Shown one piece after another: positions 20,530 through 31,715 of a stretch of DNA of 64,000 bases. The stretch lies in contig BDGG01000001.1 of NCBI GenBank assembly GCA_001949185.1, forward strand, positions 5,571,527 through 5,635,526. The letters run 5' to 3'. The notes below the pieces were generated by a model, which was given only the letters and a program-made list of their open reading frames with translations, made no database searches and was not told the DNA's origin. The stretch comes from Ramazzottius varieornatus. Lineage: Eukaryota > Tardigrada > Eutardigrada > Parachela > Ramazzottiidae. The translations under genes and the position numbers were made by a program. Each line of letters starts with the position of its first letter. Position 1 is the stretch's first letter.

Positions 20530-23352
20530 TCATTTTTTTAGCTTTTTGACAACCTCGGTAACCTCTTCGTTTAATTCATTGATTTGCTTCCTTGCTGGCT
20601 TCATCGGCGCAACATTCGGTGGCGCTGTCGGTGGTACCCCGTAGGATTTGTTGTTGATGGTGACTGGTGGTGGCCTGGTGAGGTTTTCTAAGGCGTTGTC
20701 GTTCGCAGAGTTTTCCAGCCACCGCATTCGACTAAAATCAGGCCTACGATGACAATCGGAGCGAACACAAAGAGAACTATGTAGACGTTTCTGAGAGAAG
20801 ACACGAATCTCTCGATTGCTCCTGAAACCCCTTCGCAAACTTCTGCGACAGTGTTGGTCTGTTCGCTACCCTGTCGCTGAGCGTGAATCACTGTGTCAAT
20901 CAGGGAAGGGCTTCCGGAATTCTCCATGACTGCTGATAGCTCGCCAAAGTAGCTGCAATCAGATGGCTCGTGCCAATGGGCCAACGACTGCATTGCAGTC
21001 GAGTCAGCCGCCATCTTGTACATGGCTGCCGAGTGATCATGGCCAATGGATATCGTTTGTTTGGCCTTCTGTCAGTCATGAGCATCTTCTTTCCATTACA
21101 TTATTTGATCGCCAATTGTCGTAAAGAGGCCACCGTGTAGGCAGGGAACGATGGGATTGATCAGAGTGTAGCCATCAAGACTTAGAGAGGAGTTGAGGAC
21201 GAACGGCTCCATTCCACACTTGGTCTTCTTAGCACTGAAATCTGTGGTTACTTTCTGACACTGGTACAAAAGGGCTTGTGACGTCCCGTGTGCCGTGATA
21301 GAATGGCAATCGTTTAGCCCGATTAGTTTTGCGGCACGGACCCCTAACTGCTTCGCCATCATGGACAGGAGGGCTGCTTTGTTGAGGCGGGATTGACAGT
21401 CCAAGTTGTGGACTTCATTATTCAGAATGTTGAAAATCTGGACTTGGTTATCGCGTAAGTACTGTAGGTGTGATATCAGGAACTTTTGGGAAGATCACCA
21501 GAGGCTGCATACGGGAATACTTCCTACACGTCGGTATCGCTTGACTGGCGTAGTCGGTTCAGAAAGCCGACCTTTCTTTGTGCTCGCAATCCGGATTTTG
21601 ACTGCTGATAAGCTGGCTGAATAAACGGTGGCTGAATCTGTGATAATACCAAGGGTAGAGCTACGGGTGACTCAGGCTTGGTGGGATGAATATAGGCTCG
21701 TGTTGCGGTGGTAGTACTTGCATCTGCTTTGGTGCTTGCATGTAACGAGGGCCGTCGTGGAAGCTTTGATGACCGCGAGCGGATTTGCTGATTCTGTTAC
21801 CGTCAGGGTCATACTGTCTTCGGACATCCGCCCGGAACTGGTTTTCAGTCTCGAGGTTGTCCTGCTCTTTTCGCAGCTGCTCCTGAAGGAGCCTTTCATC
21901 TTCCGTTCGAGTCCATTACATTTGCAGTCGGTGTTGCTCTAACCGGTCTTCGTACTCGGTTAGTTGTTCAGGAGTCGGGTGTTGCATGTTCGGAGGCTGA
22001 GGTGTCGCCTCTTGGTATTGAGCGGGTCTTGACTCTATTCGCTCATTTGGTGGCGTTTGCGACAATGTCTGTGGTGGCGGTCGCTGTGGCAGGTCGACAG
22101 GGACCGGCACTGGTTGCGAAGTACTGGTAATGTTGTTTGGTCGTTGGTTTATGACTTGCTCCGTCGTTACGTTGATAATCGGTGGCATGACCATTTCAGG
22201 CATGACTCGTCTGGATTCGGAAATTTTGGTGGGGGTGCCTCCTCGCTATTTTCTGAGTTGCCTCCGTTGAGCCTCTAGTCGTAGTTCGTACGGAGACTTG
22301 GGTTCAACCCATCTTGGACGGGAGGTTGGTTTTGTGCGAGGCTGTTGGGCTTGACGTTTGTATCGACTTGCGACCAGATCTAGAACGTCATCGTGCTCTT
22401 CTGATGTGTAGGTGAAGTTGAGGACGTCGGAAAATCCTTTGACGACGTAATGCATGTCGACGAGCGTAGTACAGTTAGTTTGCTGAGCTTGTTCAAATAG
22501 GATAAATTCAACTTGCTTAGTAGGGTCCCGTAGACGAGGACGGGTCTTTTCGAGTTTTCACATAGTACCAGAACCGTTGGCGACAAGCTGGTACTCGCAT
22601 TCTTTCTTTTTGGGCGATTGGTCAATCGCGTTCCATATCACGGTCATGTGATTCTTGCTCGCATAACCTTTGTTGCGGTCGGCACCGAGCTCACCCAAAA
22701 ACGAGATGATGGGGTCTTTCGGACCGTTCTGAGTGAGGACTGTATGTAGGTCAACAAGACAGTTCCAAACAGAGTTCTTCGAAGTGGTCATCCATGAGTA
22801 TTCACGGGAAGGCGGCCTGGTAAAGGCGTACGTCTCGGAATTTGGTAAGCGAACCATAGGGTTCCCGTTGCAGGAAAGCGTTTGAGCCATTCGCTTACAG
22901 CCTGTATCAGAGAAATCGACTGGGCCGGACGAAGGTATCGTATCTGTGGCACCCCAGAAGGATTTGTAGGTTTCAATGTGTTGCAGCGTAGCTTTGCAGG
23001 TTGTTCCGATAAAGTGCTGGGCATCCTTTTTCGTGGCGTGGATGGAATAGTTGACATCCCGTGGCTTGGGCTCTGGCGCCAGCTTTTCACATGTAGTATA
23101 GGTGGCCAAATCCAGAAGGCCCAAAAACTGTTGATTTTTGCAATTGCAGATGTCTGCCTGAATAGCAAAGGCCGTAGGCAGCAGGATGAAACAGATTACG
23201 AATGTGAGCCAAGCAAGGAGGTGGTGCATGGCATTCATATGGCGTGGTGGTTTTGTACGGGTTGATCGGCGAACCCTTGCAGCCGACTGGGTTTGGTCCT
23301 GGAGGTCCTCGTCGGACTTTGAGATGCTGTCAGCGCTAAGGCCCGATAACAT
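20530..23352 (-). pseudogene. Envelope-like glycoprotein of the LTR element, interrupted
   Basis: The N-terminal frame 23352-22558 has a hydrophobic leader (AWLTFVICFILLPTAFA), then a Cys-rich ectodomain. Next come N-glycosylation sites (NCT, NFT) and a furin-like SRYKRQ at about 22350. A Pro/Gln-rich and coiled-coil stretch (22200-21680) follows. The distal part has DNQVQIFNILNNEVHNLDCQ, a CGMEP...SLDGY...PC pattern and a membrane anchor VLFVFAPIVIVGLILV (about 20790), then a tail. In-frame stops occur near 21918, 21098 and 21070, plus frame changes near 22560 and 22250. The CG..P...LDG(W/Y) pattern resembles glycoproteins of some invertebrate LTR elements and, from memory, chuvirus-like glycoproteins; not verified. 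Confidence 0.65.
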
Positions 23353-23729
23353 TCGGTTTCCGCGTTATTTCTTGGTGTTTAGTACCTTGACCGCCTTGAC
23401 CAAAGACGTCGTTTGCGGATGAGTTCCCTGTCCGGATAAGCTTGGACTGTTCTCCCGCTCAGAGTTGGGAGGGTTTGCCAGATTAGAAACGCTGCGGTAC
23501 TTGCGTAGGACGGGAGGGTCTTCAAGTGCCTCCAACCTAGGTCGAGGCTTTGCTTCCCGAGTGGTGGCTGCTTGCGGTGCTACCTGCCTGCGGTGCTACC
23601 AGGCGGGAACCGGGAATCGTGAGAGGGGGCGGCATGGCCTTGGATGCGATATTCAACCTTTTTGGTGGGGTACGAACCCGTGGGTTGTCCATGCTGGACT
23701 TCGGAAGTATCTCGTCGGTTGTGGACTTG

Positions 23730-25084
23730 CTACAACGAGCAATCGTGATGGATAGTTGCAGCGTGTTGGGTCGGGTTGCAGGGTTTGTACGAGGAGGAGG
23801 TGGTTCGACTGTCGTTCCAGCAGACTATAAAGTCGTCCTCGTCGGCGTCGTCGTCGTGTTGCTCGTTGAGTTTTGCAGTTGTAGCATTCCGCGACACTTG
23901 TGTAGCTAGTATTGGACGGTCATTCGCTGGAACTGCTTCGTTATCAGAACTCTCAATGACTTTGAATTCAATAGGGTGAAGTTCATCGAAATCAGGTTCT
24001 TCGGGGTCCTCGAGGTCCTCGTCGCTGCCGGTGCGTCTAACATAACGTTTCAAACGAGCTATGTTAACAACGGTGCCCGTGTTTGAACCCGGACGGTTGT
24101 AACTAATGCGGAAGTTGTTAGGACCAGTTTGTTGCAAGATGTCGTAGGGACCATCCTAATAGTGATGGAGTTTGGATCCTACTCCTCTTGACCGTGCGGG
24201 GGGCTGAAGAGTAAAACTTGATTGCCTACTTTGAACGGAGTTTCCTTACGCTTGGGATTGTTATATGCCAAGTTGTATCGGCGTGACTCTCCCAGGTTAA
24301 ACTGAGCGTAGGCTCGAATGTTTCCGAGATGCTGGTGTGTGTCAGCGAGGAAGGTTCCGCGTAGTCGATCGGAAATGCAGAATCGAAACCGAAAAGACAC
24401 TTAACCCCATACATAACTTTGTAGGGTGACACTTTGGTTGTTTCGTTAGTTGCCGCATTAATGGCGAAAACAGCGTAAGGAACGTGACTGGCCCAGTCCG
24501 ACTGGGACTTGGCGCAAAGCTTGGCGAGCTGAGAACCCAACGTGTGGTGTCGACGCTCAACCACTCCTGTGGTTGTAGGTGTCCACGCCGTGTTCTTCAG
24601 ATGCTTCATGTCAAGCATTCTGAGCAGATGTTGCGTGATCTGACCAGTAAACTTCACTCGTAAGTCCGACCGTACTACACGGACAAACCCGTAGCGAAGA
24701 GCTGCTTCCAGGAGGAACTTAGCGAAAGTGAGTTCCGTGTGGCTGGATGTTGTTTTGGCAACTAGGAAGCCGCTGGACTGGTCGATGCAAGTCAGAATAT
24801 AGGTGTGACCGTTAGATGACCTTGTGATGGGTCTGACGGTGTCGCATACCACCGAGTGCCAGACTCGAGGTACCGTGGTCATGGACAGTCTCACAGACTT
24901 GTGTCCATAGTGTTTTCGGAAGGACTAGGCGCTGAATCTCATATCCCCGTTGGTCGTTGGAGACGTTGTAGAGGATCCCGTTGTCGATGGTGAACATCTG
25001 GGCGAGACGTTGGACTCGTTCTGTTGTATCCTGTGACTCTGTCGATAGGAATTCGATAATCGGTTTACAGAAGGGGTCCGTCAA
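23730..25084 (-). pseudogene. Integrase region of the LTR element, frameshifted
   Basis: The N-terminal frame (25084-24812) covers the linker and the His/Cys zinc-binding region in degraded form. The core frame (24894-24226) has the first Asp in VVCDTVRPITRS, the second in RSDLRVKFTGQ and the Glu in GVVERRHHTL, the D,D-35-E arrangement of retroelement integrases. The canonical DNGxEF is altered to DLRVKF. A third frame (24137-23730) is an acidic C-terminal extension with DEDLEDPEEPDFDELHPIEF. At least two frame changes separate these parts. Confidence 0.82.
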
Positions 25085-26980
25085 CTGTTCAGACGCAATG
25101 TCCAGTGTTTGTAAGTCGAGCTGAGCGGACAGGTATAGAAGCGGGAACTCAGCAGGTTCGGTGCTATCCGGCGGAACGTCACCGATGGCATTGCGGCTGA
25201 CAGCGTCAGCATCTTTGTGCTTCGAACCCGAGCGTTGGATATAAATGAACTGAAATTCGGATAACCGGATGGACCAACTCTGAAGCTTCGCGTTTTGAGG
25301 TTATTAATGAAGGTGAGGGAGATGTGGTCGGTGTAGACCACAACTCGTCTCCCAAGAATGTACTTGCGCCACCGATCCTCGCAGTACAATTTGCCCAAGG
25401 CTTCACGTTCCGCAGTTGAAAGGTTTTGCTCAGGGCGGGAGAACTTGCGAGAGCAATACGCAACCGGGTGAAAGTACTTGTCTGTACTATTAACTTTCTG
25501 TAGAAGAACTCCTCCACAGCTGGAGTTACTCGCATCCACGTGCATGGAGTACTCTGCTGTTTTCTCGTCAAAAAACGAGAGAACAGGAGAAGAACACATC
25601 TTTCTCTTCAACTCTGTGAAGGCAGCATCCGCTTCTGGACTCCAGATTAGCTTTTGTGTCTTTTCGACCTGCATACACTTGCGTAAGCGGATTAGCGATG
25701 CGGGCGAATCCATCGATGAACATTCTGTAGAATGAGCAAAGGCCGAGAAAGGAACGGCGTTCGGTTACCGTAACTGGTTTAGGGTAGTCTCTGACAGCCT
25801 CCGTTTTGGCAGGGTCTTGGGAAATTCCCGCTTCGTTGACGATGAAGCCGAGAATCTTTGCCGATGGCATGGCAAACCGTGACTTCTTCACGTTGACTGT
25901 AAAGTTTGCTTCCCGTAGACGCTGGAACACAAGGCGTAGCTTGGCTAGGTGTTCATCGAAAGTTGTGGAGCTAATTGCCAAGTCATCGACGTAGATTGAC
26001 ACGTCGCGGTTTAGCATGTCGCCGAAGAGAGTAATCATGCTTTGTTGAAAGATGGAACTGGCGAGGTTTACTCCAAACGGTAATACTTTATACCGAAATG
26101 TTCCAGCTTCTGTGATTACGCTAAGCTTGTCGCGCGAATCTTCGTGTACTGAGATTTGGTTATATCCTTGTACAAGGTCGATGGTTGTAGAATAGCGGCC
26201 TCCACGCATGGAATCGAGGATATCCGATATGAGTGGCATACAGTATTTAGGCTCCACTACTACCGTATCAAGACGCCGGTAGTCACCGCACATTCTCCAA
26301 CTGGGGGGATCGGTGTTCTTTGGGACTAGGACTACTGGGGAGGCCCAAGGACTGCGACTAGGTTCGATGAGCCCTTGGTCGATCAGCTTCTTTATTTCTG
26401 CGCTGATTATCTCCCGCTCTTTCTGTGGCATCCGGCGCACAGGCTGCCATATTGGCTTGGCATTCCCAGTATCGATACGAAGTGGCTCGACGTTAGCTAC
26501 GCCAATAGGGTGCTCTGCTGAGGAAAAGAGGTCCATGTGTTCTCTCAAGAGCGCTTTTATGGCGAAAAGCTGGTTTGATTCAAGATGCTTCCCGAAGACC
26601 AGGTCTGAATCGACGGCATCTGTCCTCTGGTCAGGATCGTTATCCACGAAATTTCCTGCTATGCAGAGTGTCAGCAGGCTGGCTACCTCTGCCGAAGGTT
26701 GTTTGTCCCACTTTTCATACAAAGTGGCTTGGTCATTCATCTGGTCACTGTCTTCCGTGGCGTAGAAGCAGTATGGCTTATCGCATGTGAATATTGTGTC
26801 ACGTACATATTGTATCATCGTGCAAGACCAAAGATGTGTTTTCCCACTGGTCTCGGTTGACGAACTCTTGCTTACAGCGACACCTGAAATTAGGACCAAG
26901 GTGTTGTGCTGAAGCGTGTGGGTAGGAGAAGACGTAAATGCGGTAGGCAAGCCATGAAGCATTTGGTGTCCCGCATACAC
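25081..26980 (-). pseudogene. Reverse transcriptase and RNase H of the LTR element
   Basis: The frame 26980-25568 has the gypsy RT blocks: LIDQGLIEPSRSPWASPVVL, WRMCGDYRRLD, TIDLVQGYNQI, FGVNLASSIFQQ, SIYVDDLAISS (YVDD active site), and ILGFIVNEAGI. It shifts frame near 25690 into the RNase H part (25713-25081) with SPVLSFFDEKTAEYSMHVDAS, SSCGGVLLQ and NLSTAERE. The order PR-RT-RNH-IN places it in Ty3/gypsy (Metaviridae). The domains read well apart from the shift. Confidence 0.93.
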
Positions 26981-27025
26981 AGGTGAACGGATCCTTGGTT
27001 GACTCCAAGGTAAGAAGAGCCCTGT

Positions 27026-27829
27026 TTAGCCCAGAGCGAAAGATAGGGCTAGTTGATCCGTGTGATGCTTCGTGACGTTAATGGGAGGATATGTTGGACT
27101 CCTGATACACGATACAAACGTAGCGTTGTCCTTCTCGACCATTTGTTGATTGGGTAACTGATCACTAGGGACCAAGACTGGACTATTGGTCCCGGTCAGC
27201 TTGAGAAAGTCTGGCCAAGACAAGATGAAGTCGTATTTCTGTGGCATTAGTTGTAGTACATGAGCTCTGCACCATGTAGATCTGAAGTAGGCTGTAATTT
27301 TGAGGTCGATATGGCCTTCTGTGATCATCGTGTGACCGGTTGCTCTCACAATCTTGATGTGCTCGTCACGTTGCAGGAGGGGTAGCAAGGATAGCTGCTT
27401 GATAACATCCAAGGATACGCACGTGACTGTGCTTCCAGAGTCGAGTAGGGCAAAGGCTGGCATACCTTCGATTTCTAGCTTGACGATAGCTGGTTGACCG
27501 GAATCGGTTGAAACATGGTTCGTCAGGACATCGGTAGCAGTGTTGCTGTCATCGGAGGTCATCACAAGAATAGAAAATTGTTGTGGTGGCGCGTACGTCA
27601 TGGTGTTCATCTGGTCGCGACGTGCTTGAGATCCGGTAGAGACTTTGTTGGGTCGGTCCGGACAACCGGAGGCGAAGTGTGGTCCGCCGCAGACATAACA
27701 AGACACTGCTCGGTTGGTTGGTCTAGACGTGGCAGTGAAAGTCCTTGCTGACTGACTGGTGGTATTTGTGGTACCACCCGTGATGTTATTGTTACCTGGT
27801 CGTGTCTGTACTGTTTCCGTTGTGACCAC
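27026..27829 (-). CDS. Zinc knuckle and aspartic protease of the LTR element
   Basis: The CCHC zinc knuckle CYVCGGPHFASGC lies near residue 42, followed by the aspartic protease with ALLDSGSTVTCVS near residue 130 and a second hydrophobic block (KYDFILSWPDFL). The frame ends at a TAA (27026-27028), but the same frame stays open directly beyond it into RT. Either this is a nonsense mutation or a site of read-through between protease and RT. Confidence 0.85.
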   Translation of the reverse strand: MVTTETVQTRPGNNNITGGTTNTTSQSARTFTATSRPTNRAVSCYVCGGPHFASGCPDRPNKVSTGSQARRDQMNTMTYAPPQQFSILVMTSDDSNTATDVLTNHVSTDSGQPAIVKLEIEGMPAFALLDSGSTVTCVSLDVIKQLSLLPLLQRDEHIKIVRATGHTMITEGHIDLKITAYFRSTWCRAHVLQLMPQKYDFILSWPDFLKLTGTNSPVLVPSDQLPNQQMVEKDNATFVSCIRSPTYPPINVTKHHTDQLALSFALG

Positions 27830-27835
27830 CTCTTG

Positions 27836-28973
27836 TTACTGTGGTCTCGGTGTCTGGTTATTGGTGTCGCCGTTACGGTTATTGTAACCACCGTTGTAAC
27901 TACTGTTGGACCTGTTGAATCCGTTGTTGTTGCGGTTGAAACCTCCACTGAAACCACCTCTGTAGTTGTTTTCGTTACCGTTACCGCGGTATCCGCCGTT
28001 GTTGGAGTGTCCACCATAGCTCCGGTTGTTGTTACCGTTCTGGTACTGGTTGTAGTCGTTGTAACCTTGGTATCCTCTGTTGGACTGGCTGCGGTATCCT
28101 CCTCGGAAACTGGGTTGTCCGTTGAAGGCACCGCGATAATTGTAGTTGCGGTTGAAACCTCCACTGAAGCCACCTTTGTAGTTGCGGTTGATGTTACCGT
28201 TGTACCACGTCCCATTGTTTTGCCGTTCGGGCGTGTAGACACGAGTCTGCACAACTTGTGCTGTTCGGTGTGGCATCGGGTCCGCTTTGTCGTTAGGCAT
28301 TTGTTGTTCCCTAAAGAGTCGAGTTTGCTGTGACGATTTCTTCTCTGCCTCGATGACTCGAGCAGTGATCTGCTTGAACTGTTTCGTTGTTGTGTGCTGG
28401 TCGGCGGTTCCACCAGGAATCCGCTGAGTCACGGAAGCGTAAGGACGCATGTTCCACCATGTCCCTCGCTGGAATACGTTGAAGCTTGCAAGCCGTCTCA
28501 AACTTCTTGATGAACATACCGATTTCTTCGTCGTCATGGCCGTGGAACAACCTCATTGGAATGTTGATTTTTGTGGCTGCTATAGCGTCGATGAGGTTAT
28601 CGGCATCGAGCTTGACTTTCTTCGGTATTTCGTTGGCGTTGTCATCGTCCTGCTGTTCGGTCTTAACTTTATCGACAGCGTCTGTCTTGGGCAAATTAAC
28701 GAACAGACCTTTCGCTTCGTCGTTTCGTTCACCTCTTTCTCCCCCTTTTTCTCCATCTTGTCGTTCGATGTCGTCACTGTTGGCGTTCTTGGCCATTCTA
28801 TTTTGTTGTTGTGCGGCTCTGGTTGCTTGAACGTGCTGGTTGTGGTGATGGTCTACCAGATCAGCGTTGATCGAAGAAATTGGTGGGTCCACGTCGGAGG
28901 CAGGTGAATTGATATGTCCTCCTAGTCGGCGGAAGGTGGACGCAACAAATGACTTTGCGTACTCAGTTGCCAA
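27836..28973 (-). pseudogene. Gag of the LTR element, two overlapping frames
   Basis: The frame 28973-28311 has an acidic/Lys-rich N-terminus and a retrotransposon-gag segment (MRLFHGHDDEEIGMFIKKFE, LRFRDSADSWW). The frame then changes within 28537-28311 to one running to 27836. Its C-terminus is extremely rich in Asn, Gly, Tyr, Arg and Phe (NRNYKGGFSGGFNRN repeats, about 28210-27850). It resembles an RGG/prion-like RNA-binding tract, unusual for gypsy Gag. The zinc knuckle is in the following frame. Confidence 0.75.
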
Positions 28974-29281
28974 GCTGTCGGTGGTAGCGAAGAAGTAGTC
29001 GAAGTTGACGACTGTAACGTGCTATTGGCAGAGGGCGGTAGTGGCAACGTTGAGTCGTGATGATCAGATAGATTAGGAAGTTCGGTATCCGTGTTAGTAA
29101 CGTGCTTAGTTTTGACGACGGTTACTTCGAAACGTTCTTCTGTTTTTTGTGGTGACGTAGGGACTGACGAAGCGGTACGAGCTGTACCCTTTTCGGGCGA
29201 TGCTGATATTGATGCAGACTTCCTTCGCGGAATTACCATCAAAAACGGTAAGATGATAATGAAGTGCAAGGCAGACCGTTT

Positions 29282-29554
29282 TGTAAAGCCTCCCACTGGC
29301 TTAACAAGAACCCTACAAGGTCGGTCAATGAAGAAGGAATTAGGATCAAAAGAGAACTGATTGGGGAGAGTTTTCTTTATCAGTAATGCTAGGTCTCAAG
29401 AGAAGGAAAGGAAAAAAGGAGTCCCGACTGTCACTGACCAGTCGGTTTATATACTTTGACAGCGAAGCAGAAGGAAAGAGAAAGTTCTAGAAGTACGTGA
29501 ATTGTTCGTGCTGATTCAGCACGAGTGCTTCATTGCCGAGGTAAGCTCTTTACA
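29282..29554 (-). repeat. 5' LTR of the env-bearing element
   Basis: It is identical in sequence to 16874-17146, and GTTT directly follows at 29555-29558. The internal sequence next to it (minus strand AAACGGTCTGCC...) does not begin with the usual TGG of a tRNA primer-binding site, so the primer is not obvious. Confidence 0.92.
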
Positions 29555-29643
29555 GTTTTAACCAGCAAAGGGTCCTTCAGCATTAGAAAGGCCGAGCGAG
29601 TGAGGAAAAACACCAAGAAAGGACAAACTAAGATCACTCAAAG

Positions 29644-29756
29644 TAGAGCATTAGGCCGCAAGTCCAAAAGTGCACTGCTGGTGTGCGGCACACCTTACCA
29701 GGTTGCTGCGCGCTGTGCTGTAATGCATAACTTTTCCGCGTGGGAGCTGTGCCGCT
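29644..29756. repeat. Partial copy of the GCTGTGCTG-rich MITE
   Basis: It begins TAGAGCATTAGGCCGCAAG, matching the inverted end of the copy at 5047-5482, and breaks off where the 303-bp duplicated block starts. Confidence 0.6.
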
Positions 29757-30053
29757 GCGCTACACACCGATTGGGCGGCATAATTGTCAGCAGAAGGGGT
29801 GTTCTTTTGGAAAAACGCCAGCTTGAAGTACGGCAGAGCTCAGAATTCCGAAGTTCAAAGATCGAAACCTATGTTCTTGATTAATATTGACGCAGTCTCG
29901 TCCCCCGCTCCATGCTGTGGTATGCTGCACAGATTTAGAATTTGCAACTGCAGCGCAGCGAATGGCGCCAGATTCCGTGTTCTAACTTAGAGCAGTCTGC
30001 GTACTGTATCGAACAATTTCTATACGTGCACTATCAACGTAACCCCCACTTGA
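29751..30053 (+). repeat. 303-bp perfect direct duplication, copy 1
   Basis: It is identical over its whole length to 31903-32205 as read by eye. The ends (GCCGCTGCGC and CCCACTTGA) are not inverted to each other, and no LTR or TIR is apparent. The left boundary abuts a truncated MITE. Confidence 0.85.
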
Positions 30054-31068
30054 ACCCATTCCCGCTTCTCTTCGCTCCTCCCCCTCTTAGCGGGGAGCGC
30101 AGGAAAGGCGAAGCGATGCCGTTGTGTCCACTATGGCCGACTCAGTGGCGATAGTGAGAAAAATTTATCTTTCACCGCGACTGATAGACCAAGCAGTGGT
30201 GCAGATACCATACCACACCGAAAAAACGACGCTATTTCGGTATGCGGAAAAGACCAAATCGAAAATAGTGGTGTTCGTTTTACACCGAGTTTTCGGTTTC
30301 GGTGTCCGAAGACACATCACACTAAACCGAAAAACTTAAGGTGCATCACTTCATAGGACGATCGTCGACTTGGGCTATTGATGGTGCGCTCTATCGGCCA
30401 AACATGCAGGAAGAACCTGCAGAACCAGTAGAATTATGCATGCTGACGTAAGGTTTAGCTTCGGCGTGAGCATTATTAGCATGCCGTTTCTGTTTTTACA
30501 TCTTTGTTACGCCGAATTTTGCTTCCTAATGGTTATCAGATTCAAATTTCGCTGTTTCGGTTTGGTACGGTGTGGTGCACCAAAAGCGTTGTGTCCGATT
30601 CATACCACCCTGACAAAAGTGGTGCGGCTTTCGCAACTAATAAGTTGGTTTCCCAGTCAAGTTCTGAAGGCGGCACTGCCGGTTGCAGAATCAGCTTAAA
30701 ATCAGCTGACGACCGCAATGCAACTTGGTCGAAGTGGGTAAAGTTTCAGCCAATCCGCATTCGCGGTGGAAATTTCCGCCTTGATTCAATGATCGTTAAA
30801 ACGTGTTGGATGAACGCACAAGACGTACTGATGGAAGCGCTTTACATCACCATGCCTCCCCGATTTGTGGACAGATCTCGCCAATTCTGCTCTCAAAACA
30901 TAGCCCAAAGCTGGTCCTAATTGTCAAAGCCAAGGATGGGAGGAAAGAACTGGCCGCGACAGGCGGTTTCCCCTAAACAACGTCTTCGGTTTGGAAAATG
31001 TACTTCCGATTACGGCATGCGCCACCAAAAGGCTGAAAACAGCTGGCAACGGAACCAGCGTAAGGGAA

Positions 31069-31187
31069 CATTCAAGTATTGCGTATGATTCATAAAAACG
31101 GGATGGATCAAAGCCTCATCCATTAATTTACTCTGATAGGGAGGTCCATTCGGCGCATTTGATCTTGTCTTACGTAATACTTGAATG
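31069..31187. repeat. Short inverted-repeat (MITE-like) element
   Basis: CATTCAAGTATTGCGTA at the left matches the reverse complement of TACGTAATACTTGAATG at the right with one mismatch. The interior is about 85 bp. Confidence 0.55.
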
Positions 31188-31715
31188 AACCCTGACTCGT
31201 CTCTTTCACATTTATCCACGTCCGGCTCTAAGAGCGAAAATTACTGTAGTGCTACCAACCCAGATAAAAAGGTCAAAATAGTAAGACACTAGAAGTGGAT
31301 TCGATACACTACCGATTATTACTGGTGTCTAACATCCATCAGCGGTGTCTTGAAAATCTGGCAGGTCTACAACTTGTGTATTCTGCTCTCAGTGTTTTAC
31401 TCGGATATTTCAGTTGTACTGCGGGAATACGGCGAGAGACTGATTCGTGTATCCTCACAGGCGCCCTAAGTATGCGTTACATAGCATTACCGGAATGTTT
31501 TATGTCTGCTAAGAGCCAATTCGAACCCCACTGCGGGTATCTTACCGTTGCACTTTATGAGTCTGACCGCGATATGATTCTGACCACGACCACAAGAATT
31601 ATTAAATTGAAAAACTGAGCCAGATAAGCGCTGTTTGAAATGTCTCCAGAAACTAAAGAATAGAGAATAAAAGAAAAGACGGTTCTGTACAAGCTCGACA
31701 CCGAAAAAGAAGAAT

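Larger units (their letters stand above)
16874..29554 (-). mobile_element. Env-bearing Ty3/gypsy-type LTR retroelement, full length
   Basis: Both LTRs (16874-17146 and 29282-29554) are 273 bp, begin TGTAAAG and end CTTTACA, and look identical base for base. GTTT precedes the left and follows the right LTR (4-bp target duplication). The coding order on the minus strand, from the right LTR leftward, is gag, protease, reverse transcriptase/RNase H, integrase, env and accessory ORFs. At 12.7 kb it is longer than a usual gypsy element because of the env and the 6-kb 3' region. The coding regions carry several stops and frameshifts, so this copy looks unable to encode its own proteins. Confidence 0.93.
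29555..31715. other. Repeat-rich intergenic region
   Basis: This holds a partial GCTGTGCTG-type MITE (29644-29756), the first copy of a 303-bp duplicated block (29751-30053), and palindromic AT/CG stretches around 30170-30620 with repeated TACCACACCGAAA-type words that may be another inverted-repeat element. A 119-bp inverted repeat lies at 31069-31187. No gene is supported. Confidence 0.5.

Noticed and set aside
23465-23909. Plus-strand Gly/Val-rich frames opposite the integrase tail
   Set aside because: They mirror the acidic minus-strand integrase C-terminus and have no independent support.
27833-28333. Plus-strand Val/Thr-rich frame opposite Gag
   Set aside because: It is the complement of the Asn/Gly/Tyr tract in Gag; repetitive composition keeps it open by chance.
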